The notes beneath the pieces were generated by a model. It was given only the letters and a program-made list of their open reading frames with translations, searched no databases and was not told the DNA's origin. DNA of 41,575 bases from a virus. A program made the position numbers and the translations under genes. Location: the IMG/VR virus record IMGVR_UViG_3300006616_000011, positions 1 through 41,575 of that record. One strand, given 5' to 3'. This document shows, in pieces, positions 18,870 through 28,168 of this stretch. Numbering within the stretch: position 1 is the first letter of the stretch; each line of letters starts with the position of its first letter.

Positions 18870-18907
18870 TTATTTATCCTATTGTTTCTTCGTTCCATTT
18901 GTAAATA

Positions 18908-19120
18908 TTAAGGTTTAGTAGGCCACACAACATCGTCAATAGAATCATATACATCTGTAATATCCCGTAACGCTTGACGATATGTGATTTGTTCAGATGT
19001 CATTTCAGGATTATCTTTCAATGCCCACCAATCAGTTTCTTTTATTTTGATATCTCGTTGTCTGCGTAATTCTTGTCTTACTGTTCTTGTTTCGGGGTCT
19101 GGATATATAACGACTGTCAT
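18908..19120 (-). CDS. Short tail fibre assembly chaperone-like protein (70 aa)
   Basis: A 70-residue protein whose layout L-R-R-Q-R-D-x-K-I-K-E-T-D-W-W-A-L followed by YRQALRDITDVYDSIDDVVW and ending PTKP is the core of tail-fibre assembly proteins, without the longer N-terminal part seen in the 139-residue version. It lies between the collagen-like fibre and the 873-residue fibre and may serve either. It has no signal or membrane segment. It starts MTVVIYPDPETRTVRQEL. Confidence 0.75.
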   Translation of the reverse strand: MTVVIYPDPETRTVRQELRRQRDIKIKETDWWALKDNPEMTSEQITYRQALRDITDVYDSIDDVVWPTKP

Positions 19121-19139
19121 TTAAATTATTCCTTAAAGT

Positions 19140-21029
19140 TTATGGGGATGTTGCTAAAAGTACTATTTTACCATCTATACCATCTCTGCTACTACTTGTA
19201 CCACCATTACCAGCAGTGCCTCTATCAGAATCACTAGAATTGCCTGGGGTCGAACTTGACCCTGCTGTCGTTGAACCTGAACTTACAGGTGATGAGTTTT
19301 TGAAGTAACCAGAACCACCACCGCCGCCGCCTACATTACCGCCGCCACCGCCCCAGTATCCGCCGCCACCGCCGCCTAACCAACTGTGTGAAGAACCACT
19401 ATTTGCCGCAATACCACCAGTTAAAGCGCTACCACTACCAGCGCTGTTGTATGGAGAACCAGCACCACCGCCAGTTGGAGTACCACCATTACCGCCTTGA
19501 GATGATCCCGCTGGTGAACTCTGGCCATATGAACCTCCACCAGCACCACCATGTGCACCAAAATTAGTATCAGAACCGCCACCGCCACCACCAGCTATTA
19601 ACAAAGCATTTCCTTGAGTAACACTTGTACCAGAAAATATTCCAGTATATCCTCCACCTTCAGTACCAGAAACAGGAAGACTCGCTAGACCACCTGCTAT
19701 ATAAGTTGCGGCACTAGATATACTTTGCCCTCTAATACCACCTTCTCCAACTCGGAAGACATAATTTGTACCTTCTACAAAAGTTATAGTGCCAGAGGTA
19801 TAACCACCACCACCTCCTGGTCCTTGATTTGAGTTTGAATTCGCACCTTGTGTATAAGCAAATCCACAAGCTCCTCCACCGCCCCACATTTTAATTTCAA
19901 CTGCTTGGGCGCTTGGACCTCCTACAACAGTATATTCTTTATGTACTTGTAATTTTAGGTCTGATTTTCCATCCCACTCTATAACATTTCCACCACTGTC
20001 AGTAAGAGTAAGTACTAATGCTACTGTTTCGGCTAAACCTATCCAATCAGTGCCATTATAAAAAAGTACTTGTTTATCTGTTGTATTGTAATATGTATGA
20101 CCTGTAGATGGACTAGAAGGATTAGAAGATGCATTAGGCAATCTCATCTTAGCGTTAAAGGCTACATTACCAGTAAAAGTACCACCACCGAAGGGGTTAC
20201 CACTAGGACCTGTTGCACCCTGTGGTCCTGTAGCGCCCTGTGAACCTGTTGCGCCAGTATTACCGGTAGGGCCTTGTGGTCCAGTCGCTCCTTGTGGTCC
20301 AGTAGCGCCCTGTGAACCTGTTGCGCCAGTAGCACCATCATCACCGTCAGCCCCTGCTGCGCCTGTTGCACCCTGCGGTCCTTGAGGACCAGTATTTCCG
20401 ATAGGTCCCTGTGGTCCTGTAGCACCAGTAGCACCGTCATTACCGTCTGCACCTGCAACCCCTTGAGGACCAGTATTGCCGATAGGTCCCTGTGGACCAG
20501 TAGCACCCGTTGCTCCATCATTACCGTCTACACCTGCAGCACCCGTCGCACCTTGTGGTCCAGTCGCACCTGTAGCTCCTGTTTCCCCTTGAATACCTTG
20601 AGGTCCTTGTACCCCGTCAGCACCGTCAGCCCCTACTGCCCCTGTTGCTCCTTGCGGTCCAGTAGCACCCTGTAAACCAGTGTTGCCAATAGGTCCTTGC
20701 GCTCCTGTAGCACCAGTAGGTCCTTGTAATGCAGCATTAGTTATAGTTGCTTTTTTCCATGTTGTAGAAGTAGCGTCATAAACAGGTATTATATCAGAAC
20801 TTGTTAAACTTGTCTCAGTAGATAAGCCTGTTAATGCATCAGGTAATGCAGTACTAGTTACGTCAGCCCCTGATGCAACAGAGTTTAGCTTTACATGATC
20901 TGCATCAGTAAAAGTATTACTATTCGAAGCATTCTCTACAAGCGCTTTAATTTCTGCTGCTGTTTGGTCGTCTGTAGCAGTAGCCTGTACAGTATTAACC
21001 AGATTAGCTAAGTCTCTTGATCTACTCAT
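19140..21029 (-). CDS. Collagen-like tail fibre with Gly-rich C-terminal domain (629 aa)
   Basis: The N-terminus (residues 16-58) shares the [12 protein letters not shown]...[10 protein letters not shown] module with other fibres here. Residues 103-278 are about 58 Gly-X-Y triplets of the phage collagen type ([17 protein letters not shown]). After a short linker ([15 protein letters not shown]), residues about 370-629 form a Gly-rich domain with [13 protein letters not shown] and [20 protein letters not shown], which matches Gly-rich phage domains. It would form a long flexible trimeric fibre with a Gly-rich tip. It lies between the polyglycine adhesin and a small chaperone-like gene. Confidence 0.8.
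   Translation of the reverse strand: MSRSRDLANLVNTVQATATDDQTAAEIKALVENASNSNTFTDADHVKLNSVASGADVTSTALPDALTGLSTETSLTSSDIIPVYDATSTTWKKATITNAALQGPTGATGAQGPIGNTGLQGATGPQGATGAVGADGADGVQGPQGIQGETGATGATGPQGATGAAGVDGNDGATGATGPQGPIGNTGPQGVAGADGNDGATGATGPQGPIGNTGPQGPQGATGAAGADGDDGATGATGSQGATGPQGATGPQGPTGNTGATGSQGATGPQGATGPSGNPFGGGTFTGNVAFNAKMRLPNASSNPSSPSTGHTYYNTTDKQVLFYNGTDWIGLAETVALVLTLTDSGGNVIEWDGKSDLKLQVHKEYTVVGGPSAQAVEIKMWGGGGACGFAYTQGANSNSNQGPGGGGGYTSGTITFVEGTNYVFRVGEGGIRGQSISSAATYIAGGLASLPVSGTEGGGYTGIFSGTSVTQGNALLIAGGGGGGSDTNFGAHGGAGGGSYGQSSPAGSSQGGNGGTPTGGGAGSPYNSAGSGSALTGGIAANSGSSHSWLGGGGGGYWGGGGGNVGGGGGGSGYFKNSSPVSSGSTTAGSSSTPGNSSDSDRGTAGNGGTSSSRDGIDGKIVLLATSP
20196..20723 (-). repeat. Collagen-like Gly-X-Y repeat tract
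   Basis: About 58 consecutive Gly-X-Y triplets lie inside the 629-residue fibre. Longer units of about 45-60 nt (coding [19 protein letters not shown]) recur almost exactly three times, giving direct DNA repeats likely to vary in number by slippage or recombination. Confidence 0.85.
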
Positions 21030-21063
21030 TGTATCTTAACTTCCGTTTTAATTTTATCATTTG

Positions 21064-21969
21064 TTACGTTGCACCGTATATAGTCCCACTATTATTCAAC
21101 GTTCTTGAAGTTCCTGATATAGCCGCACCGCCAGAACCCCCTACTCTTACATTATTACTCGAACCTGCTGGTCTGTAATACCCATTACCACCTTGTGCGC
21201 CCCAGCCGCCACCTCCGCCGCCAGAACCATAAGAGCCATAGCTGTCGCCACCGCCATCAGCACCATTACCACCATTGTTTCCTGCGCTACCGCCAGAGCC
21301 TCCATTCGGGCCAAGCCCTGATCCACCAGAACCACCAGAGCCTGGGAGTATTCGACCACCGCCACCAGCAACACCACCATAAAAAGTTGTAGCGCCGCCA
21401 CCACCGCCAGCACCGCCACCAGTAGCTCCATTGGCTGGGCTAGTGCCACCAACTTGACCTATAGCACCTCCATTAGAGCCTCCGCCGCCAGCACCGCCGC
21501 CGCCTCCGCCGTTTCTGCCACCTCCGCCGCCTCCGCCGCCTCCAGCAATAAATGCCCCAGAACTGTTTGTAATAGTTACACCCGAAGATGTCACATTAAT
21601 AGCGGGGCCACCAGATTGTCCAGTACTGCCACCCTTACCAATAATATATCCTTCGTTAATTATCGTACAAGGTATATTAATTATCATCCCTGCTGTGAGT
21701 CTATTATCTGACCAAATATACACCCCACTAGAAATTCTTAGCGTTCCCCCAGAAGATATGTAGTTTGAAACTGTCATTTCTTGCACACTGCTACTTATAA
21801 CAGTTTCTGAAGACTTCCCATAACCCTGTGACATAGATATTTGTCCAGATGCATCATCAAACAAGTCACGAACAGCACTATCACCCAAACCAATCTGAGC
21901 CGTACCGCTATTACCAAGCTCGACGTTAACGTCGTTAAGACTTATCTGCCCACTGGATTGTAATGCCAT
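21064..21969 (-). CDS. Polyglycine adhesin-like tail protein (301 aa)
   Basis: The N-terminus MALQSSGQISLNDVNVELGN is a known opening of phage tail-tip proteins. The first 135 residues form a beta domain, and residues about 140-300 are dominated by Gly runs (a run of nine Gly near 145) separated by Asn/Ser/Ala. This composition is like the polyglycine-II sandwich of T-even type gp38 adhesins, which bind host receptors; whether the fold is the same is an inference. It is one of two Gly-rich proteins here. It probably sits at the distal tip of a neighbouring fibre. Confidence 0.7.
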   Translation of the reverse strand: MALQSSGQISLNDVNVELGNSGTAQIGLGDSAVRDLFDDASGQISMSQGYGKSSETVISSSVQEMTVSNYISSGGTLRISSGVYIWSDNRLTAGMIINIPCTIINEGYIIGKGGSTGQSGGPAINVTSSGVTITNSSGAFIAGGGGGGGGGRNGGGGGGAGGGGSNGGAIGQVGGTSPANGATGGGAGGGGGATTFYGGVAGGGGRILPGSGGSGGSGLGPNGGSGGSAGNNGGNGADGGGDSYGSYGSGGGGGGWGAQGGNGYYRPAGSSNNVRVGGSGGAAISGTSRTLNNSGTIYGAT

Positions 21970-21974
21970 CTAAC

Positions 21975-23624
21975 TTACCTTGCCTTCAATTCTTCTATTT
22001 CAGCTTTCAGTTCTTTGATTGCTTCAATCATTAATCCATGAAGTTGATCGTATTGCACTGTCTTGTATTCAGTCTTATCGTCTTCACCCATTTTAAGAGG
22101 CAATGTTGTTTCTGATACTGCGCTTGGCATTACCTTCTCAACTTCTTGGGCAATAACACCAGCAGACTTTTTGCCATCTGCTTTATATTCAAATGTGTAA
22201 CCATTTAGCTGTGATACTTTATCTAAAGCATTGTCAATCTTCACGATGTCTTTCTTAAGACGCTCATCTGAAGTAGTTGTAGAGTAAGCAACAACGTTAC
22301 CATCAACGTGTAAGTCACCATCGTTTTCAAGACGCATATCTTCGTTGCCATCAAGATACCATTTGTGTGTAGTTGACCCAACAAGGTAGTAATCGTTAGT
22401 ATCACGACCGATTTGGGTAACAAGACCACGTAAATCCGCATCTACACTGAAAGTTGTACCCGATAGTCCAAGGCCAGAACCAGCGCTGTAAGTTGTGTTA
22501 GTATCTGTGTAAGATGTAATGTATCCTGCACCGTTAGTCAACTGGTTGTTGTTAGTGATGTAGTTAGCGTTAGTTGCTATAGTATCTAACTTAGTACCAT
22601 CAGCAGAAACATCACGCCCATCCACTGTACCTGTAACTGCTATGTTACCTGTAACTGAAATTCCACTTGATGTTGTGGCTAGTTTGGTTGCGTTGTTGTG
22701 ATAAAGTGTTACTGCACCATCAGCCGTTCCTAGCATAACACTTTCAGTTCCAGTTGCGTTTTTTACGCTTAGGGCGTCTGTTTGAATAAACAACGTGCCA
22801 GTATCGTTATCAAGGAAAGCGTTGTTGCCATTATGGAATAGCGACATGTCAGACCCAGCACCGAACTTAGCTTTGACGTTATCATTATACAAGACATCAC
22901 CTGTCATTGTACCACCAGCTTTTGGTAGCTTAGTGCCTAGTGCTGTTGTGAGAGTAGAGTTATAGTTAGCGTCATCATTAATAGCCGCCGCTAACTCATT
23001 CAAATCATTGAGTGTGCTAGGTGCGCCACCAATAAGCGTTGTAATCTTATCTACTACATAAGCTGTTGTAGCTATTTTAGTGCTATCATCACTCTCTGCT
23101 TGTGTTGTTGCTGTAGATAAACGAGCCGCTGGGATTGTTCCTGTAAGATTAGTTGCTGGAACATCAATGCCCAAACCCTCAATGTCAGATTTGGTTTGAT
23201 CTGCCGTAGCGGCTGTTTCTATTCCATCTAATTTTGTATGGTCTGCATCTGTAAAGTTATTCTGGGAAAGCTCACCATCTTGTATTGAATAAGTAGTATT
23301 TGTATCTGTTGAAGTAATCGTACCATCTGCCGCAATCGTTATATTTGTTCCAGCAGTTAAGGCGGCTACCACATTTGCAGTATCCGTTACGTCTGCGCTT
23401 GCTTCAATACCGTCTAGCTTTGTGTGGTCAGCATCAGTAAAATTATTCTGTGATAACTCACCATCTTGTATGGAATACGTTGTATCAGTAAATACAGCAT
23501 TAGCAGGAACATCTGTAAGAACTTGACTGTCCTCTACTTTATCAGATACTTTACTATCTACTTCAGTTTTACTATAACCGTCTACTTGGGTAACACCGCC
23601 GTTACCACCAATATAACCGCCCAT
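21975..23624 (-). CDS. Tail fibre with S74 intramolecular chaperone domain (549 aa)
   Basis: Residues 1-450 are a fibre with two TDADHTKLDGIE modules and a beta shaft (GTLFIQTDALSVKN, GNIAVTGTVDGRDVS). Residues 452-549 are a Peptidase_S74 domain: SDERLKKDI at 452-460 with the likely Ser452/Lys457 dyad, then GYTFEYKADGKKSAGVIAQE at 474-493, and a C-terminal coiled coil. This domain trimerises, folds the shaft and then cuts itself off. All key residues look present. It is 5 bp from the adhesin gene and overlaps the next upstream gene as TAATG. Confidence 0.85.
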   Translation of the reverse strand: MGGYIGGNGGVTQVDGYSKTEVDSKVSDKVEDSQVLTDVPANAVFTDTTYSIQDGELSQNNFTDADHTKLDGIEASADVTDTANVVAALTAGTNITIAADGTITSTDTNTTYSIQDGELSQNNFTDADHTKLDGIETAATADQTKSDIEGLGIDVPATNLTGTIPAARLSTATTQAESDDSTKIATTAYVVDKITTLIGGAPSTLNDLNELAAAINDDANYNSTLTTALGTKLPKAGGTMTGDVLYNDNVKAKFGAGSDMSLFHNGNNAFLDNDTGTLFIQTDALSVKNATGTESVMLGTADGAVTLYHNNATKLATTSSGISVTGNIAVTGTVDGRDVSADGTKLDTIATNANYITNNNQLTNGAGYITSYTDTNTTYSAGSGLGLSGTTFSVDADLRGLVTQIGRDTNDYYLVGSTTHKWYLDGNEDMRLENDGDLHVDGNVVAYSTTTSDERLKKDIVKIDNALDKVSQLNGYTFEYKADGKKSAGVIAQEVEKVMPSAVSETTLPLKMGEDDKTEYKTVQYDQLHGLMIEAIKELKAEIEELKAR

Positions 23625-23932
23625 TATGTCTGCTCCAGTACACTCACAATAACATCACACGAAGAAGCTGTATCACTTGTTACAACTACAGTATCAGCTG
23701 CCTCTAGTATAATTTTACCATCTAATACAGATAAAGCAGATCCTGATGGTATGGGTATGCCTTTAGCTAAGTAAACACCTGCAGTTTGCACGTCTACGTT
23801 AATAGCTCCTGTTGTTTTATTTGCTAGGTTACAACCAATCATAACGGATGTAGTTGCACTTGGTACTGTGTACGTAGTAGTAGCACTTGTACCAACATCT
23901 GCACTTGTGTAGTTCTTAAATGTATTTGCCAT
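23624..23932 (-). CDS. Small beta-rich structural protein (102 aa)
   Basis: A 102-residue protein beginning MANTFKNYTSADVGTSATTT, with alternating strands and ending VIVSVLEQT. I recall proteins of this size and opening among phage tail or baseplate genes. It lies between two fibre genes, overlapping the S74 fibre as TAATG. It may be an attachment or decoration protein. No motif is diagnostic. Confidence 0.6.
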   Translation of the reverse strand: MANTFKNYTSADVGTSATTTYTVPSATTSVMIGCNLANKTTGAINVDVQTAGVYLAKGIPIPSGSALSVLDGKIILEAADTVVVTSDTASSCDVIVSVLEQT

Positions 23933-23940
23933 TGTTTATA

Positions 23941-25356
23941 TCACCCCAATGCTATGCTTAATGCTAATGCACTTGCTTCTGCAGTAGCTAATATGGTGGC
24001 TTTGTCATCGCCTTCTAATGTTGCAGCATCTAGAGAACCTAAGTTTGATACGAAGGATGATGTCACCCTTGCGTCTATTGCTGAGTTTGCTCTTGCTGTA
24101 GTATAGTATAAGTTTGTACCCTCTGACAAGTCTGAAGTTGACTTAGCTGTAAATGCTGAGTTAAATCTCGCCTGTGTGTAATAGAGGTTTGTACCTTCTG
24201 ATAAGTTAGTTGTACTCTTACCACTAAAAGCTGTGTTAAATCTACTGTCTGTATAGTAAAGGTTAGTACCTTCAGATAGATTAGTTGTACTCTTAGCCGT
24301 GAATGCTGAGTCAAACCTTGCTTGGGTGTAGTATAGGTTACTACCCTCTGATAAATCATCTGTACTCTTTGTAGCTAACCTTGTATCAAAATCTGTGTTA
24401 GCACGAGTGCTTGTATAGTAGAGGTTAGTACCTTCCGATAAATCAGTAGTACTCTTAGCTGTAAATGCAGTATTAAACCTACCCTGTGTATAATATAGAT
24501 TAGTACCTTCTGTTAAGTTAGTAGTACTCTTTGCAGAAAAATCAGTATCAAACCTAGCAGATGTGAAATATAGATTAGTACCTTCAGAGAGATCAGTAGT
24601 ACTCTTAGCTGTAAACGCAGAGTTAAATCTAGTCTGAGTATAATATAGGTTAGAACCCTCAGCTAAATCTCCAGTGTCATGATTGCTTATAGATGAAACT
24701 GTTCCAGTGACATTGCCTACAAGGTTAGTCGCTAGAGACTTGTTCATAGCCCATCTGTCATTGGATGAGTCATAAGTAAATGTAGCGTTAGCACCGTCTA
24801 CTGTAAGCCCAGCGCCATTGGCTGCACCTGCATTAGCTGCACCCTCAGCTACTGTAATGTTTAGATCCGATACAGCTAGATTAGTTGAGTTTACTGTTGT
24901 AGTAGTACCATCTACCTGTAAATTACCTGCAACTATAAGAGTACCAGTATCGTCACCATGTGCAGCAGGATCAATCGTAAATGAGGCTGGGCCTCTGATG
25001 TAACCTGTTGTAACTATGTTGCCTGTACTTAGTGCATCATTAGCGTCTAAGTAAACAGCCTTATCTGCAGGGAGTGTAATGAACACATCCTTAGTACCTG
25101 CACTGAAACTAACAGCACTGTCGCTATTGCTACTCTCTAGTATAGTTGTTCTTGTTAGTACACCTGAATTATATGTACCTAGTCCTACTTCCCATTCGTC
25201 TGCATCACGATTGGAAATAGCGTAATATGTAGTATCACTGTTGGCAAGGGCAGAGCTAAAAGACTCAAAGCCTGTAACAGCGCCACCCAACGTAACAGCA
25301 CCAGTGCCAGTAGTTGTAGCGGTTTCTTTTACTCTATCCTTGACAACGAGAGCCAT
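23941..25356 (-). CDS. Repeat-rich tail fibre-like protein (471 aa)
   Basis: Residues 1-130 are a conserved fibre N-terminal domain (ALVVKDRVKETATTTGTGAV, then YYAISNRDADEWEVGLGTY). Residues 150-215 include DGTTTTVNSTNLAVSDLNI and SNDRWAMNK. Residues about 230-432 hold eight copies of a roughly 25-residue repeat on the pattern [DN]-L-[ST]-E-G-[ST]-N-L-Y-Y-T-x-x-R-[FA]-[ND]. The same repeat type occurs in marine T4-like phage fibres. It is likely a trimeric shaft, with the first domain attaching to the tail. Confidence 0.75.
   Translation of the reverse strand: MALVVKDRVKETATTTGTGAVTLGGAVTGFESFSSALANSDTTYYAISNRDADEWEVGLGTYNSGVLTRTTILESSNSDSAVSFSAGTKDVFITLPADKAVYLDANDALSTGNIVTTGYIRGPASFTIDPAAHGDDTGTLIVAGNLQVDGTTTTVNSTNLAVSDLNITVAEGAANAGAANGAGLTVDGANATFTYDSSNDRWAMNKSLATNLVGNVTGTVSSISNHDTGDLAEGSNLYYTQTRFNSAFTAKSTTDLSEGTNLYFTSARFDTDFSAKSTTNLTEGTNLYYTQGRFNTAFTAKSTTDLSEGTNLYYTSTRANTDFDTRLATKSTDDLSEGSNLYYTQARFDSAFTAKSTTNLSEGTNLYYTDSRFNTAFSGKSTTNLSEGTNLYYTQARFNSAFTAKSTSDLSEGTNLYYTTARANSAIDARVTSSFVSNLGSLDAATLEGDDKATILATAEASALALSIALG
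24061..24669 (-). repeat. Eightfold NLYYT repeat array
   Basis: Eight tandem repeats of about 75 nt (one about 87 nt) code for DLSEGTNLYYTQARFNSAFT-type units. Copies are similar in DNA as well as protein, which would allow copy-number change by recombination. Confidence 0.8.
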
Positions 25357-25367
25357 AATGTTGCTCC

Positions 25368-25805
25368 TTAAGCGATACGAATGATTGCGTTAGATGCGTC
25401 TGCTGTTGGGAATTGTACAACATAGTCACCGTTTGTTGATGTCTTAGTACCACCAAAATCAATCACTGCTATAGCTTTATTAGCTTGTGATGTGTTGTAG
25501 ATTATACAACCGTCTGCAGCAACAGTAGCAGAAGACCAAGTAGTATCAGCAAAGTCAACAGTTGCAGTTGAACCTGATAATGCAATAGTTGCACCCGTTA
25601 AAATGTTACCACCTGAAGTGTAATTAGTACCAGTAGTCTCATCTGAGTTACCTGTTACTGTGCTATAATTAGTAGTAGATGCATTATAAGTACCTGTCGG
25701 TGAACTTTTAATAAGTGCTATCTTTAGTATGTCTGTATCTAGATCGTGAACACCACCAAGTAACTCTTGCTTGAAGCTGTTGCACATCGCCGTTGTAATA
25801 GCCAT
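25368..25805 (-). CDS. Conserved structural protein (145 aa)
   Basis: It begins MAITTAMCNSFKQELLGGVH and ends with a beta strand rich in Ile (ASNAIIRIA). This N-terminus plus 'D-I-L-K-I-A-L-I' and 'G-x-N-Y-T-S-G-G-x-x-L-T-G-A-T-I' is found in many phage genomes near capsid and tail genes, so a minor head or tail protein is probable. It follows the coat gene after a hairpin. It has no signal or membrane segment. Confidence 0.65.
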   Translation of the reverse strand: MAITTAMCNSFKQELLGGVHDLDTDILKIALIKSSPTGTYNASTTNYSTVTGNSDETTGTNYTSGGNILTGATIALSGSTATVDFADTTWSSATVAADGCIIYNTSQANKAIAVIDFGGTKTSTNGDYVVQFPTADASNAIIRIA

Positions 25806-25835
25806 TGGTTATGTCCTTTATGTTTTAAACGGAAA

Positions 25836-25858
25836 GGGGCTAACAAGAAGCCAGCCCC
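25836..25858 (-). terminator. Hairpin after the coat protein gene, terminator or attenuator
   Basis: In minus-strand sense the arms GGGGCT and AGCCCC enclose an 11-nt loop, with AAAG before and TTT after that may extend the stem. It lies 12 bp after the coat gene end. The T-run is weak (TTTCCGTTT), so partial termination or 3' end protection is more likely than full stop. It would give capsid mRNA more copies than the fibre genes. Confidence 0.5.
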
Positions 25859-25870
25859 CCTCTTTATTTA

Positions 25871-26926
25871 TTAAGCAGCGTTGTAACGTGTTGTTAACAA
25901 TGCTTCTGGACGCAGGATCTTGCGGCCATATAGATGCATGCCGCGCACGATGTCTGCAAAGCTATCTGGATCACGGTAGTTTTCCACTTTGTTGATTTGC
26001 TCAGCAGAAGCAACAGCATCGTCCTGACCAGCTACGATAACACCGTAGTTAGCGTTTTGCGCTGTTGTACCTGAGGTTCCTGCACCGGTTCCCTTAGCTG
26101 GTAAGTTGTTAGAAATGTATACACGGAATCCATGAACATTATTTAACACCAAACCGTTTTGTAGGCCAGCACCGCCGAAGTCACCATTTAACATACGTGA
26201 GTCTTCGTCTTTTAGCATCTCTACAAATACCGGGTCAAGTACTACCCAACGACCTCTTGCATCTACATTAGCAACGTCCATCTTACGAGCCATACGTGCA
26301 AGTACAGTCAAAGGTGATACAGTTGTTGCAGATAAAGCAGTTGCTCCTGGTAGACGTGGTGCCAATGGCACAGAGTCACCTGCAGTAGCAGTGCTTGAGA
26401 TAGTCAAGTTACCGAAGTCAGTTGCGTCTAGCAAGTTAGCTGTAAGCATCTCACCTGTTAAGTTACCAGCAGTATCGTGCTGTGCATCACCAGAAGTAGT
26501 AGTGATGTATTCACCTGCAGATGTGTGACCTGATAAGTAACCTAAACAATCGGCATCCATAGCGTCTGCCATTTTGTATGCTGCACGGTCAGCAGCCAAG
26601 CTAACGTAGTCAACATTTGCAAACTGGTCTTCAATGTCATCCATTTTGAATGCGAAGTAGTTAGCTTTGTCGATAGTTAACGAGAAGTCTTCATCATTAA
26701 GCTTCTCAACTGAGATGCCTGTATGACGTTGCAAAGAGTTAACAGTTACGTCTGGCTCTTTTTGAATGCGAACTGTGTCGCCTTGGTTAGCAATCTCACC
26801 AAAGTAAGAGTTGTTTGTGATTGCGTTAGTAACAGCAGATTTGCGAAGAGCAATCTGTGCTTGTTTAGAATAGATAACCGGAGACCAGTTACCATCAAAA
26901 CCGCCTGATGCGGATGAAATAGCCAT
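25871..26926 (-). CDS. Major capsid (coat) protein, P22 coat-like family
   Basis: A 351-residue protein. Features seen are NWSPVIYSKQAQIALRKSAV (residues 13-32), KANYFAFKMDDIEDQFANVD (about 86-105), a long hairpin or insertion near 130-175, RWVVLDPVFVEMLKDEDSRM (about 225-244) and a C-terminal SFADIVRGMHLYGRKILRPE. The 'D..V...A...MA..MD' helix and 'WVV..P' strand are the HK97-fold pattern of P22-type coat proteins. AAAGGA lies 7 nt upstream of the ATG. It follows the scaffold gene after a 238-bp leader and precedes a hairpin, as expected of the most expressed gene. Confidence 0.85.
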   Translation of the reverse strand: MAISSASGGFDGNWSPVIYSKQAQIALRKSAVTNAITNNSYFGEIANQGDTVRIQKEPDVTVNSLQRHTGISVEKLNDEDFSLTIDKANYFAFKMDDIEDQFANVDYVSLAADRAAYKMADAMDADCLGYLSGHTSAGEYITTTSGDAQHDTAGNLTGEMLTANLLDATDFGNLTISSTATAGDSVPLAPRLPGATALSATTVSPLTVLARMARKMDVANVDARGRWVVLDPVFVEMLKDEDSRMLNGDFGGAGLQNGLVLNNVHGFRVYISNNLPAKGTGAGTSGTTAQNANYGVIVAGQDDAVASAEQINKVENYRDPDSFADIVRGMHLYGRKILRPEALLTTRYNAA

Positions 26927-27164
26927 GATAAAATCCTTTCAAAGATATGTGGCGTGGAAGTATACACTGCATATCCACTGAAAAGAGGCTCTTCTTATTA
27001 GGGTAGTCAGCTTTGCTTTGAGGATCGCCATCCTTTAAGCGCTGGGCCTATAATCGGAGGTAGTTCTTTATTGTGGTTTAGTGCTTTTTATAAGCATGTA
27101 CACGCAGTTAATGCCTGACAATGTACATGCCCTTAGTTTTATCTATGAAGATGTCCGTGTCAAG
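26927..27164 (-). promoter_or_regulatory. Structured leader between scaffold and coat genes
   Basis: No gene is seen in these 238 bp. In minus-strand sense, TTGACA follows the scaffold stop by 1 nt, but no good -10 box stands 16-18 nt away. A perfect 9-bp inverted repeat (TGTACATGC/GCATGTACA, arms 27094-27102 and 27122-27130, 19-nt loop) is followed by a 5-bp hairpin (TGCTT/AAGCA). A TATACT about 45 nt before the coat start could be a -10 box but has no -35 partner. The element could terminate, protect or process the transcript so that coat protein is made separately. Confidence 0.5.
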
Positions 27165-28100
27165 TCATTTCTTAGACATATCATAAATAAACTTACCAGA
27201 ACGTTGGGCTTCTTTAATTTCGTCCATACGTTTCTCGTATTCTTTAATACTCATATTGTGTACCTGTGATTCACGTAGGTAACGTGTTGAGTCGTCTGCA
27301 TCCAGAGCAGGACGCCCTTTAGCTTTAACAGATGAAGCTGCTGCTTTATCCGTATTTTTCTTAGGTTTAGCTGTAATACCTTTATCGCTTTTGTAAAGAT
27401 CAATAACACGTGCTACAGACTGAGCATCTTCACTATTCTCATATAAGGCATCTTGTACAACTTTAGGTTGCTTTTTTGCCCATGTATGAAAGTCTTCACC
27501 TGCACGTAGTTCTTCGAAGTCAGGATGTAGTGATAATATTTCTGCTTCTGCTTTTTCACGTTTAGCTGTAGCTCGTAAAGCTTCAATCTCTTTTAAACGA
27601 CCATCAAGTTCGTCAGCACGTTCACTAGCTTTCTTATCAGCAATAGCCTCTACAATACCTGCAACGTCTGGGAATTTCTTAGCCCACGCTTCTACTTCAT
27701 CAGGAGATTTAGGAAGTACAAGCTCATTGTTTGCAGCAGACTTGAGTTGGTTCTCTAGCTTTTCTAGCTTAGATTTAAACTCTTTGTCTTTCTCTTGCAT
27801 ATGCTTACGAATATCAGAGTAGCGTTGTTTAAACGTCTTTTCTTCAGCACTTAGTTCAATCTCTTCTTGTGCTTCAGCTTTGGGTTCTTCTTTTTGTTCG
27901 GGACTACTTTCTGCCTGAACTGGGGGTTCCACAGGCTCTGGGCTACTGGGTTCCTCAATGACAGCTTCTTCTTCTTTTTCTGTTTCATCTTGAGTAATAC
28001 CTGCATCTTTTAATAGTGCTTGTAGTTCCTCTTCATCTCGCTTGATACGTGATGCATTACGTTGGTGGGACGCAGAGTCCGTACTAATAGTTTCCGACAT
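27165..28100 (-). CDS. Capsid scaffolding protein (311 aa)
   Basis: A 311-residue highly charged protein. Residues about 20-95 are acidic and Pro/Glu-rich, residues 95-135 are a likely coiled coil (KHMQEKDKEFKSKLEKLENQ), and 'FPDVAGIVEAIADKKASERAD' is followed by another helix. The C-terminus is helical and basic (SIKEYEKRMDEIKEAQRSGK). This composition directly before the coat gene, with the 456-residue protein before it, is typical of scaffolds, which direct coat assembly and leave before packaging. The basic C-terminal helix would bind coat protein. Confidence 0.75.
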   Translation of the reverse strand: MSETISTDSASHQRNASRIKRDEEELQALLKDAGITQDETEKEEEAVIEEPSSPEPVEPPVQAESSPEQKEEPKAEAQEEIELSAEEKTFKQRYSDIRKHMQEKDKEFKSKLEKLENQLKSAANNELVLPKSPDEVEAWAKKFPDVAGIVEAIADKKASERADELDGRLKEIEALRATAKREKAEAEILSLHPDFEELRAGEDFHTWAKKQPKVVQDALYENSEDAQSVARVIDLYKSDKGITAKPKKNTDKAAASSVKAKGRPALDADDSTRYLRESQVHNMSIKEYEKRMDEIKEAQRSGKFIYDMSKK

Positions 28101-28168
28101 TTTATTTTCCTTATGTTGGGGCCAGCCTTAGCTGGGTAGCCTTATAGTTATATGGTAGTCTTGTAGTA

